Assembly (NCBI RefSeq): GCF_002846555.1
Contig: NZ_PJMS01000001.1
Span: 5,487,501-5,551,500 of the forward strand
Reading direction: 5' to 3'
Length of the DNA stretch: 64,000 bases
From: Aquimarina sp. MAR_2010_214
GTDB taxonomy: Bacteria > Bacteroidota > Bacteroidia > Flavobacteriales > Flavobacteriaceae
The notes under the pieces are model-generated. The model was not told the DNA's origin, ran no database searches, and saw only the letters and a program-made list of their open reading frames with translations. The translations under genes and the position numbers were made by a program. Positions 56,551 through 64,000 of this stretch are shown piece after piece; the first letter of the stretch is position 1, and each line of letters begins with the position of its first letter.

Positions 56551-57096
56551 TCATTCTACATACTCTTGTATCGGTAGTCCTGCAATAATTACATCTTCTA
56601 AAACTGATGCTCCATCTTTAACATATACCACAGCATAAACATCCTCCTCCTGTGCATTTCTATTTACTTCTCTATAAGCTTTTTCTGCATCGTATGCTTT
56701 GGTTTCTTCCATATAAAATCTATCAAATGGTAGCTCAAATAGTATTTCATCACTATATGTATTCGTTACTTTGGCCATAACATAATCACCACCAGTATCA
56801 AGGGGTTCTCTACTTACCTGAACAGCTTTTGCAAAACCCTCATCATCATTTTCTATATACACTCGTACCTCATCTCCATATACATAAGTAGTATCTGATG
56901 TTTTAAAAGAATTCATTTCAAACTGAAGTGTAATATACTTTCCTCTAAACGGATCTGTAGGATCAATCGGCCTGGTTTTAAATTTATATGCCGTACCCGA
57001 TATCAGGATATCCTCGTTATCAAAAATCATCTTTAGCGGAGTACCAATTTGTACTACTGCCAAGACTATAAATACTATAAAATAAATCGGTTTCAT
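56551..57096 (-). CDS. GDYXXLXY family protein
   Basis: A 181-residue protein with an N-terminal membrane helix (IYFIVFIVLAVVQIGTPLKM). The family segment appears as DPFRGKYITLQFEM, with GKYITLQF in place of the consensus GDYxxLxY. It lies 19 bp downstream of a DUF2157 gene, the usual pairing, so the two are probably an operon encoding a membrane complex of unknown function. Confidence 0.88.
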   Translation of the reverse strand: MKPIYFIVFIVLAVVQIGTPLKMIFDNEDILISGTAYKFKTRPIDPTDPFRGKYITLQFEMNSFKTSDTTYVYGDEVRVYIENDDEGFAKAVQVSREPLDTGGDYVMAKVTNTYSDEILFELPFDRFYMEETKAYDAEKAYREVNRNAQEEDVYAVVYVKDGASVLEDVIIAGLPIQEYVE

Positions 57097-57115
57097 ATCT
57101 CTATATTTTTAATTG

Positions 57116-58393
57116 CTATTTAATGCGCTGTTGTTTTTTCAGCATGATATAATTGGTTAAAAAGAACCCCGCTCCTACCATCACAAATAAAATTCCTCTG
57201 ACAACAAAGCTCATTCCGGTATCAAAAAACCTACAAATGATCAATATCGAAATGATCAATAATCCATAGTTAAGGATCCCGAAGTTAATTTTATCTGCTC
57301 CAATCTTTATGGCAGACATGCCCAAAGCAAACACCAATGCATTCATTAATATAACAGGTAAAATTCCTGTATCAGGTAGTAAGAAGTAGACTACCCCAAA
57401 AACTACAAAAGCCACCTGAAACAGATTAACAGCTCGTATTCCTTTTCTTATAACAGTATACCCCAAAACAGAGATACTTAACAAGGATAATACTACTGCT
57501 GTATAGCGCTCCTGAGTATCATAATTGAATGTTTCTGGGAGTTCATCCCATATCCAACGAAACGTAAAAATCATCAGCAATACTATAGTACCCAGCGAAC
57601 CAATGATCAAAAAACCGTTTCTAAGTGTTCTTAACTCTTTAAATACCGGAAGTCGTCCTATAGAATACAAGAATCCAAACATGGTGATGTACATCACAAA
57701 ACCAAGATCTTCGCTACGGCCTATAAATGCACTTAATGCAATTGCAATACTTGCTGGTAAAATCCAGGTAAAAATAGTAGCCGTATTGCTGGTCGTATTC
57801 TTTGTAATTACGGTGTAGTAATACGGTAACACAGCTCCAATAAAAGCAATATACAACCAGGGAGTTTCTGTGTTTCTATAGTTCCATAGTCCAACTTCTA
57901 CCGCGTAGTAGGTACTTAGCAGTATTGTAAGTAAGGCTACTGCATGCGATCGGAACAAGTATACCAATGGTAAGCAAAGTACAATCCAGGTACCCAAAAA
58001 AGAACCTAATTCTCCCGGGATATTATAAATCTGACTTACCAATGCCATACATGCGCCTACTGCGAAAAAAAGAAAAGTCCCTGATGCTTCTTTCCAGGTG
58101 GTGCTTTTATTTTTTAGTATAGAAAAACCAGCAAATATCTGACCCAGGATTAAAGGTCCAAATGCTAAAATTGTTTTTGTTAATCGCGAAAAATCATCCC
58201 AATTGTGCGCCAGCATTAGAATAATACCAGAACCGACTAATAACGCACCAAAAATCCCAAAGATCATAAACAGCTTATTAGGCTTTCCTGCATCTTTGGT
58301 AGCGTAGTATTGTCCTATTTTATCTGCAAGCTCTGGAGAAATAATCTTATCTCCTACCAGTGTTTGCAGTTCTTTATTAAATTTTGATCCCAT
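57116..58393 (-). CDS. DUF2157 family multi-pass membrane protein
   Basis: A 425-residue protein. The N-terminal cytoplasmic part (LVGDKIISPELADKIGQYY) is followed by about a dozen membrane helices, starting with LFMIFGIFGALLVGSGIILM and the family segment LAHNWDDFSRLTK. DUF2157 proteins are of unknown function and are often followed by a GDYXXLXY gene, as here. It is the first gene of the pair. Confidence 0.9.
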   Translation of the reverse strand: MGSKFNKELQTLVGDKIISPELADKIGQYYATKDAGKPNKLFMIFGIFGALLVGSGIILMLAHNWDDFSRLTKTILAFGPLILGQIFAGFSILKNKSTTWKEASGTFLFFAVGACMALVSQIYNIPGELGSFLGTWIVLCLPLVYLFRSHAVALLTILLSTYYAVEVGLWNYRNTETPWLYIAFIGAVLPYYYTVITKNTTSNTATIFTWILPASIAIALSAFIGRSEDLGFVMYITMFGFLYSIGRLPVFKELRTLRNGFLIIGSLGTIVLLMIFTFRWIWDELPETFNYDTQERYTAVVLSLLSISVLGYTVIRKGIRAVNLFQVAFVVFGVVYFLLPDTGILPVILMNALVFALGMSAIKIGADKINFGILNYGLLIISILIICRFFDTGMSFVVRGILFVMVGAGFFLTNYIMLKKQQRIK

Positions 58394-58529
58394 AATGTCA
58401 TGTTGTTTAGTGAACTTTTAATCCGTTGTGCATTTTAGAATTAAAAAGTATTAAAATGTCAATCCATTAGTTTTGCTCTCATTTCTACTTCTTTTTACAT
58501 GAACCTGACATATGTTATTGTTGTAGTAC

Positions 58530-58889
58530 CTACTGCTTATCTTTTATATTCAGACATGTAATAAACACAGAATACGCTGCGATACACATGGGTATAATCT
58601 CTAAGAAAATCAACTCCCCGTTACTATTCTTATGTAGATCATTTATTTCCATTTGAAATAAAACACCATATAACAAAACTATACCCCAGTATATCAATAC
58701 ATTCTTTTTTACTTTGGCACTTCGTTTTTTCCATTGAATAAAAAAACCCAGCCCAATACCAAGCTGAATGCCGCCAAGAAAAATTTGAGCAAATAATCCC
58801 TCTTTCTCTCCCATAATCCCGTAATATCCTAAGGTGATTATAAAAGCCAATACATTGATTATAAGTGCTATCTTTTTGATTTTTCTCAT
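58530..58889 (-). CDS. small four-helix membrane protein of unknown function
   Basis: A 119-residue protein with four hydrophobic segments (IALIINVLAFIITLGYYGIM, IFLGGIQLGIGLGFFIQW, VLIYWGIVLLYGVLF, FLEIIPMCIAAYSVFITCL). No family recognised. It lies on the minus strand between the DUF2157 gene and a YiaA/B gene, all membrane proteins, and may be transcribed with them. Confidence 0.65.
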   Translation of the reverse strand: MRKIKKIALIINVLAFIITLGYYGIMGEKEGLFAQIFLGGIQLGIGLGFFIQWKKRSAKVKKNVLIYWGIVLLYGVLFQMEINDLHKNSNGELIFLEIIPMCIAAYSVFITCLNIKDKQ

Positions 58890-59011
58890 CTTTATTAGAT
58901 TTATTTATGATTATAAAAAGACAGCCGTAACCATACGGCCGTCTTCTCTAATCATCAAAACAAGAGACCTCAAGTGCTTTAAGGTCCCTTCTTTTGATTT
59001 CACTGTTCTAA

Positions 59012-59488
59012 TTACTCCTTATTGTTTTCGATAAACTTCTTATCCCTGGTATTCTTCTGTACTGCAATGGCAGCAAATAAACTTAGGGTAAAAGACATCC
59101 CATAAAACCCTTTTTCACTAAGCTCCAGGTCAGCATTCCATAAGCCGATAATCAGCAATAAAATAGACGTGAGTGTGGTAAACCAACTAATCCCATAATA
59201 GATATCGGTAACCGGAATTCCCTCTAGCCTATCCCTAACACTTTTTTGCACAGATACAGCAGAGAACAATCCAAATAGCAGGATGGTAAAGTAGTATCCT
59301 TTCTCATTAAGTAGCATACTCGCATTCCATAATCCGGTGCAATAGGATACCATTCCTATAAACAGTGCAGACCATGATGCTGATATAAAAGCCGGGGTTG
59401 GCTTTTGATCATATACTTTATTTTCTTTCTTTTCTACATTTTCGATTACGGTATCCTCGGATACATCGTTACTAAATTTGTAATTCAT
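59012..59488 (-). CDS. YiaA/YiaB family inner-membrane protein
   Basis: The start at 59488 ([20 protein letters not shown]) is chosen; an upstream ATG at 59545 would add 19 residues without a signal. Two repeats of the YiaA/B two-helix unit are seen: [20 protein letters not shown] with [20 protein letters not shown], and [20 protein letters not shown] with [20 protein letters not shown]. Four membrane helices, 158 residues. Function unknown. Confidence 0.9.
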   Translation of the reverse strand: MNYKFSNDVSEDTVIENVEKKENKVYDQKPTPAFISASWSALFIGMVSYCTGLWNASMLLNEKGYYFTILLFGLFSAVSVQKSVRDRLEGIPVTDIYYGISWFTTLTSILLLIIGLWNADLELSEKGFYGMSFTLSLFAAIAVQKNTRDKKFIENNKE

Positions 59489-59668
59489 AATTATTGTATT
59501 TTGATGATTCAATAAAAATTCAATTGTTTGTTTTGAACAGGACAAATGTGCGATGATATGCGTTGATATAAAATTCGATTTTAAATAAAAACTTACGATA
59601 TATTTATGTTAATAAATCAGTTTTATCAATATTTACAGTATTTTTATCAAAATTATACTTACGATATA

Positions 59669-61153
59669 ATGCATGTTATTTCTTCTATAATCCATACCTT
59701 ATCTGATGAATCAAAGCGAAATTTCATCACGATATTGCGGCAAAAGAATAAAAGAAACGATACCAAAAACATCCAGTTATTTAAGCTTCTTGATACCACA
59801 TCAACAGCTAAAGACCTCGATATCCAGATTTATGGAAAAAGAGCCAAGGGTGCTTATCACGCACTATGCAAAAGACTTTATGATACGCTGATTGATTTTA
59901 TTGCTGCCAAAAGTTTTGAGGAAGAGACTTCAGAAGAGATGGAAACCCTTAAGCTCCTTAGAGCCAGCAGGAGTTTCTTTGAACAAAAACAATATAAAAT
60001 TGCTTTTAAAACCATTTCCAAAGCAGAGCAAAAGGCCAAAACCTATGCACTTTTCAGTATCCTGAATGAGATTTACTATACACAGATTCAATACGCTCAC
60101 CTTAACCGGGGGATAGTAATAGAAGCTTTATTTGCTAATTTCAGAAGTAATAAAAAATCACTACAGCAAGAAGAAAACCTAAACCTGTTTTACGCTACTG
60201 TACAGCATGAATTGATGAAACAAAGACGAGATGCCGTACCGATTATAAAAACCACATTATCCAGGTTTGGATTATCGATTACACAAGATCTTACGTTTCG
60301 ATCCTTATTTAAGATCCTGGAGATTACGAATCAAACAGCTCATATCACCAGGGATTATCACTCCATACTTCCTTTTGTAGAAGAAGTCTATACCCTAATA
60401 GATGCAAAAGAGGATGTAATCGACAAGCATCTCTTTTACCATATCCAGATCTTATACTATGTAAGTAATTCTTATTTCAGGAATAAAGATTTTAACACCT
60501 CGCAGCAGTACCTGGTCCTGATGCATGAGCAAATGAAAAAACATCAGGATAAATATTACAAGCGATTTTTTCCGCAATACACACTACTACTGTCGCTCAA
60601 TCTTAATTATACAGGCCAGGCAGAAGATGCTATTTTGATGTTAGACACCTTTGACTACGAAAAACACAAAGACCAGATCTCATATATCCTGGATCTTAAA
60701 TTAAGCCATATTGTCTATTATTTTCAGCAACAACAGTTTAAAGAAGCCCTAGGTATTCTTAATGACTTTTACCACAGTGATCACTGGTATACCGAAAAAG
60801 CAGGGCTGGCCTGGGTAATTAACAAAAATCTAATTGAGATTTTACTACGTATAGAACTTGATCATATAGATGTAGTAGAATCCAGAGTAAATAGTTTTAA
60901 AAAGAAACATGGTGCATATCTCAAAAACAATAGAGAAACGCGAGCATCAGAATTCCTGAAACTAGCGGCTACGTACTACCACAAACCAGAGATTGCAACC
61001 ACAGTAGCATTTAAGGACAAGATTCATAATGAACTCACCACTTCTACTCCCAAGGATGAAGACATTTTTGATATGAGTTTTTATGCCTGGATAAAGACAA
61101 AGGTCGAAGGCACCCCTTTGTATGAAACTACTTTACAATTAGTACATCAATAA
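59669..61153 (+). CDS. helical-repeat (TPR-like) protein of unknown function
   Basis: The ATG at 59669 (MHVISSIIHTLSDESKRNFI) gives 494 residues; ATG 59606 would add a Tyr/Gln-rich tail that looks unlike coding sequence. The protein is made of antiparallel helices throughout (LFKLLDTTSTAKDLDIQIYG, ASRSFFEQKQYKIAFKTISK, YFRNKDFNTSQQYLVLMHEQ), with no signal or membrane segment. It is probably a cytoplasmic scaffold or regulator. It is followed by a terminator and then the T6SS effector region. Confidence 0.7.
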   Translation: MHVISSIIHTLSDESKRNFITILRQKNKRNDTKNIQLFKLLDTTSTAKDLDIQIYGKRAKGAYHALCKRLYDTLIDFIAAKSFEEETSEEMETLKLLRASRSFFEQKQYKIAFKTISKAEQKAKTYALFSILNEIYYTQIQYAHLNRGIVIEALFANFRSNKKSLQQEENLNLFYATVQHELMKQRRDAVPIIKTTLSRFGLSITQDLTFRSLFKILEITNQTAHITRDYHSILPFVEEVYTLIDAKEDVIDKHLFYHIQILYYVSNSYFRNKDFNTSQQYLVLMHEQMKKHQDKYYKRFFPQYTLLLSLNLNYTGQAEDAILMLDTFDYEKHKDQISYILDLKLSHIVYYFQQQQFKEALGILNDFYHSDHWYTEKAGLAWVINKNLIEILLRIELDHIDVVESRVNSFKKKHGAYLKNNRETRASEFLKLAATYYHKPEIATTVAFKDKIHNELTTSTPKDEDIFDMSFYAWIKTKVEGTPLYETTLQLVHQ

Positions 61154-61159
61154 AAAGAC

Positions 61160-61197
61160 CTATGAGTTATCCCATCACTCATAGTATTATTTTTTTC
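61160..61197 (+). terminator. terminator after the helical-repeat gene
   Basis: CTATGAGT (61160-61167) pairs with ACTCATAG (61177-61184) and is followed by a run of T at 61190-61197. Confidence 0.8.
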
Positions 61198-62226
61198 CTA
61201 AAAAATTAAAACCCAATGATAAAGTCGTACAAACCTACCCCGATGATGATGGCAAAGGTTTAATGCATATCAACCACCAGGCTATTGTAGTGGGCGAAAG
61301 TATTGCACAAGTTAAACGCTCTACCACTGCCAAAGTTACAGATAGAGGAACAATACTTGTTAGCCAGTTGAAATCTGAAATTTCATCAAGGGGCGAAGAT
61401 GTGTTTTTTTATGATAATTCACTAGGCACATTTGAAGGTACTTTGGCAGATGCACAACGCCTATTCCCTAATGTTGATTTTTCAGATTTACAAGTACCTG
61501 ATATCGTAGATCGCAGCAATCCAGAGTTTGCAAACTATTCGACTGTTTCACCAGATCAAGCCGTATCGTGGCAAGAGATAAGTAAATACGATGCAGAGGA
61601 AAACGGAGGAAAACCTACCACTTGGAGCAAGTGGGCAGACAGTTTACAAACAGGGTTAGATATTGCTGGTCTTGTCCCTGGATTAGGAGAAATTGCAGAC
61701 TTAGCCAATGGCTGTATTTCTTTAGCACGAGGAAATTATGGCGATGCTGCACTAAGCTTTGCAGCAATGGTACCAGGTTTTGGAGTTGCTGCTACAATTG
61801 CTAAGCAAGCTAAAAAAAGCTGTTGATAATAAAGGTGTTTATGATCTTATCATTAAAAATGCTGATGATCTTGAACAGGCTTATGTAGGGCAATCCAAGA
61901 ATATTTTTAAACGGATGCAACGCCATTTTGGCAAGAGTGGTAAATTAAAAAGCGCACAAGAAGTAATACAAGGTGTTACTCATAAAATGGCAGGTTCTAC
62001 CAAAGCAGAACGGGAAATCTATGAACAGTTTATTATTGCTGAAAAATATGGTGGTGTTATAAAAGATAAGAGTATTTTTAAAAAGTTATTAAATAAAGTT
62101 AATCCTGTAGGCGGTAGATATGATTTGAATTCTGTAGGAGGACTTAGAAAATTTAAACAGAAAGCTCGAGAAATTGCAGAAAAATATAATCTACCTAAAG
62201 AATATCAACAAATAAATCTAAATTAA
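61185..62226 (+). pseudogene. frameshifted T6SS-type effector fragment with GIY-YIG-like nuclease end
   Basis: An open frame runs from 61185 without a start codon (KLKPNDKVVQTYPDDDGKGL before the first ATG at 61263), so the N-terminal part is missing. It reads a linker and a Gly/Ala-rich hydrophobic segment (TGLDIAGLVPGLGEIADLA) and stops in QAKKSC. At the A7 run near 61810-61816 a change of frame by one base continues as KKAVDNKGVYDLIIKNADD, YVGQSKNIFKRMQRHF and YEQFIIAEKYGG, a GIY-YIG-like nuclease. A one-base indel or slippage at the A7 run explains the break. Confidence 0.68.
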
Positions 62227-63096
62227 ATGTATCTGATAAAAAGTGTGCCAGGTGATCCTTATTTAATGATCAAACCAAGTTCAAATTTAGATGACGCTAA
62301 ACCAGAATTTTTAACGGGTAAATACAGTGTTCGTTTAGATGAAGAATTTCCTGAAGAATTTTTGGAAAAATTTATGCAAAAATTCAAAGAAATAAAATCT
62401 TTAAACTTATCTACTTGTTATTATTACAAAGCTAAATCATCTTATGTATATCAGATGCCAAATTTAGAAGCACTTTCTATATCGGTTTGGAAGGATACAG
62501 ATTTTATATTAGATTGTAATACGCTGCCTGCAACTATCAAAACTTTATGGTTAACTGTTTATTCAAAGAAGAAGATTATCAATTTAGAATCATTAAACAG
62601 TCATATCGAAGATTTAATGATTTCAGATTTTGACGAAAAAGACCTAACAAAATTAAGCAACCTTACTAATCTGAAAAGCCTAAGTTTCGCAACTGCCAAA
62701 ATCAAATCATTAAAAGGAATAGAAAATCTTACAAACTTGGAAAATCTATCATTAGGGGGAGTACGTAGTCTTACAGATATTTCAGGTATTACGGCTTTAC
62801 AAAAGTTAGAGCGATTAGAGTTTGATATTTGTTGGAAACTTAAAGATTTTACCCCTGTCGGTGAATTGAAAAGCCTTAAAGAACTTCAATTATTAGACTG
62901 CAAAAACCTTGAGAGCATTAAGTTTGTAAAGGAATTATCTAATTTGAAACGCCTTTCTACATTAGGTACTACGATTATAAATGATTATGACACTACACCC
63001 GCCGAACACGTACCCGTGTTTTTTGGCAGTCAGAACAACAAATATAATAAGCAATATCCTGAGAAAGAAATACATAAAAAGTTGGATGATTTGTAA
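62227..63096 (+). CDS. leucine-rich-repeat protein, probable immunity partner
   Basis: A 289-residue protein without a signal peptide. The central part holds 22-residue LRR units of internalin-like type (LTKLSNLTNLKSLSFATAKI, LKGIENLTNLENLSLGGV, LTDISGITALQKLERLEF, PVGELKSLKELQLLDCK). The ATG follows the toxin stop directly. This position and the cytoplasmic LRR architecture suggest an immunity protein for the nuclease. That is inference; LRR immunity proteins are known in polymorphic-toxin loci. Confidence 0.75.
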   Translation: MYLIKSVPGDPYLMIKPSSNLDDAKPEFLTGKYSVRLDEEFPEEFLEKFMQKFKEIKSLNLSTCYYYKAKSSYVYQMPNLEALSISVWKDTDFILDCNTLPATIKTLWLTVYSKKKIINLESLNSHIEDLMISDFDEKDLTKLSNLTNLKSLSFATAKIKSLKGIENLTNLENLSLGGVRSLTDISGITALQKLERLEFDICWKLKDFTPVGELKSLKELQLLDCKNLESIKFVKELSNLKRLSTLGTTIINDYDTTPAEHVPVFFGSQNNKYNKQYPEKEIHKKLDDL

Positions 63097-63140
63097 GCTT
63101 AAAAAAAGAAAATATTACCTACGGTAAATACTCTTATTAG

Positions 63141-63401
63141 ATAAAAAAAATAATTCCCGTAACTGTAGTATCAATTTTGATCTTTCTTTCAATATCATTT
63201 TTGACTGTTTTAAATTCTATTTTTACCTCAGATTTCCCTGAATTAAAAATTGGTTTTCCTTTACAATATTATAATCAATTCTTTACTGCTTCTGATGAAT
63301 TAAGATTTTCTTGGAATATTTGGAGTTTATTAATAGATATTTTAATTATTTGGGGAATTATAGTAATAGTATACTATTTACAGAAACGAATAAAAAACTA
63401 A
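63141..63401 (+). CDS. small membrane protein with ATA or TTG start
   Basis: The frame following the stop TAG at 63138 begins ATA AAA AAA and reads IKKIIPVTVVSILIFLSISF, a good first membrane helix; a second helix is SLLIDILIIWGIIVIVYYLQ. No ATG is available. TTG at 63177 would cut the first helix, so the ATA at 63141 (86 residues) is the more natural start, though unusual. It lies 45 bp after the LRR gene and may be part of the same effector-immunity unit. Confidence 0.5.
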   Translation: MKKIIPVTVVSILIFLSISFLTVLNSIFTSDFPELKIGFPLQYYNQFFTASDELRFSWNIWSLLIDILIIWGIIVIVYYLQKRIKN

Positions 63402-63423
63402 TCAACAAATAAAAAAACGGCTC

Positions 63424-63590
63424 AGAACAAACTATATAATTAATAACTCCTCCGACAATACAGATTTGCAATCCCTCCACGTACCCTGAGCGCAGCCGAA
63501 GGGTACACTTCATACCTAAAACCCAAAACCTCATACCTACTACCTAACACCTCATACCTCCTACTCCCATACATCTATCATTATTCTAAA
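63424..63590. other. non-coding stretch with short repeats
   Basis: TACCCT and AGGGTA flank GAGCGCAGCCGA (63483-63506), a hairpin common in Bacteroidota intergenic DNA. It is followed by degenerate repeats of CTCATACCT (63507-63570). No gene is seen. Confidence 0.6.
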
Positions 63591-63642
63591 CCATTAAACC
63601 AAAATAATTTATAAATTTGAACAACTCTTAAAAACCAAAAAA

Positions 63643-64000
63643 ATGGGCATTATTGCCAGATTATATGCTGATGGACAAGTTTATAACGTACTACAAACCG
63701 AGCACAGTATCACACAGCCCAGTGATGAGACAGGACGACCAATTTCCAGACCTTTTCACACGGGATTAAAAGCAGTGATCGAAGCTACAAAAGACACCTA
63801 CTTTTTTGAAAAAGCCATACATCCCACACAGCAAATACAGGAAATCATTCTGGAATATGCCGATAGTATGTCTGGTAGTAGAACCCGTAAGGTTAGATTT
63901 GTCGATTGCTATGTAACCTATGATGGTACAGATTTTAAGGCTAATGGAAGAGAACCACTTACCGAAACCCTGTTGATAACTGCTGCGGGAATAGAAGATT
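63643..64000 (+). CDS. tssD: T6SS tube protein TssD (Hcp-like), 5' part
   Basis: The frame from ATG 63643 runs off the right edge (119 codons seen). It reads MGIIARLYADGQVYNVLQTE, then HSITQPSDETGRPISRPFHT, then FFEKAIHPTQQIQEIILEYA and REPLTETLLITAAG. This follows the pattern of Bacteroidota TssD proteins (YxLxQxxDxxGRPxSxP). TssD forms the inner tube of subtype iii type VI secretion systems and may carry a C-terminal effector. A TAAATTTG box at 63612-63619 may be its -7 element. Confidence 0.85.
   Translation, partial: MGIIARLYADGQVYNVLQTEHSITQPSDETGRPISRPFHTGLKAVIEATKDTYFFEKAIHPTQQIQEIILEYADSMSGSRTRKVRFVDCYVTYDGTDFKANGREPLTETLLITAAGIED

Noticed and set aside
61622..61804. A 60-codon plus-strand ORF inside the effector fragment
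   Set aside because: It is an out-of-frame shadow; the real frames are the linker frame up to the A7 run and the nuclease frame after it.
61805..61820. Programmed -1 frameshift at the A7 run of the effector
   Set aside because: The nuclease lies in the +1 frame relative to the upstream frame, so the classical -1 slippery mechanism does not fit; an indel or transcriptional slippage is more likely.

Overview
The window looks like chromosome of a marine-type Flavobacteriaceae bacterium (Bacteroidota), perhaps close to Aquimarina; the genus is an inference. The grounds are: an rRNA operon with tRNA-Ile and tRNA-Ala in the spacer, promoters of the Bacteroidota type (TTG, about 19 nt, TAnnTTTG), many lipoproteins with a lipobox, a secreted protease with a type A T9SS-like C-terminal domain, a Porin_10-type outer-membrane protein, AraC regulators with a membrane domain, and strong A+T richness without Shine-Dalgarno motifs.

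Layout. 1-3.3 kb: 5' part of 23S, tRNA-Ala, tRNA-Ile and 16S on the minus strand, preceded by three tandem promoters inside a roughly 125-bp repeat. 3.5-12.2 kb, minus strand: two copies of a membrane AraC regulator next to a beta-lactamase-fold serine hydrolase, plus a soluble AraC regulator with a DUF2938 protein, an NTF2-like lipoprotein and a ChbG/YdjC-type deacetylase. 12.3-32.1 kb: ordinary core and envelope genes (porin, rnhB, a large metalloprotease, lipB, S41 peptidase, a Pmp3/YqaE protein, a membrane-linked LuxR regulator, DUF1573 and thioredoxin-like proteins).

32.4-49.6 kb is the most unusual part. Its intact genes are all on the plus strand, mostly small and unrelated: SMI1/KNR4-like, Fic, radical SAM, GNAT, DinB, an ECF sigma factor with a YCII partner, an FMN reductase, and unknown lipoproteins and secreted proteins. 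They are separated by imperfect palindromes ending in G|TTRxxx. For five units the first 9-10 bases after the upstream crossover point are the reverse complement of the first box of the unit's own downstream palindrome. This is the signature of integron gene cassettes with attC sites. No integrase gene lies in the window. I read the region as an integron-like cassette array, partly decayed.

50.3-61.2 kb returns to ordinary genes: a second S41 peptidase, a previously missed cysteine-rich RiPP (lanthipeptide-like) precursor that lacks an ATG, lysS, a SPOR protein, a DUF2157/GDYXXLXY pair, a YiaA/B protein and a helical-repeat protein. 61.2-64 kb is a type VI secretion effector region: a frameshifted effector fragment with a GIY-YIG-like nuclease end, an LRR protein as probable immunity partner, a small membrane protein, and the start of a TssD (Hcp-like) tube gene that runs off the window.
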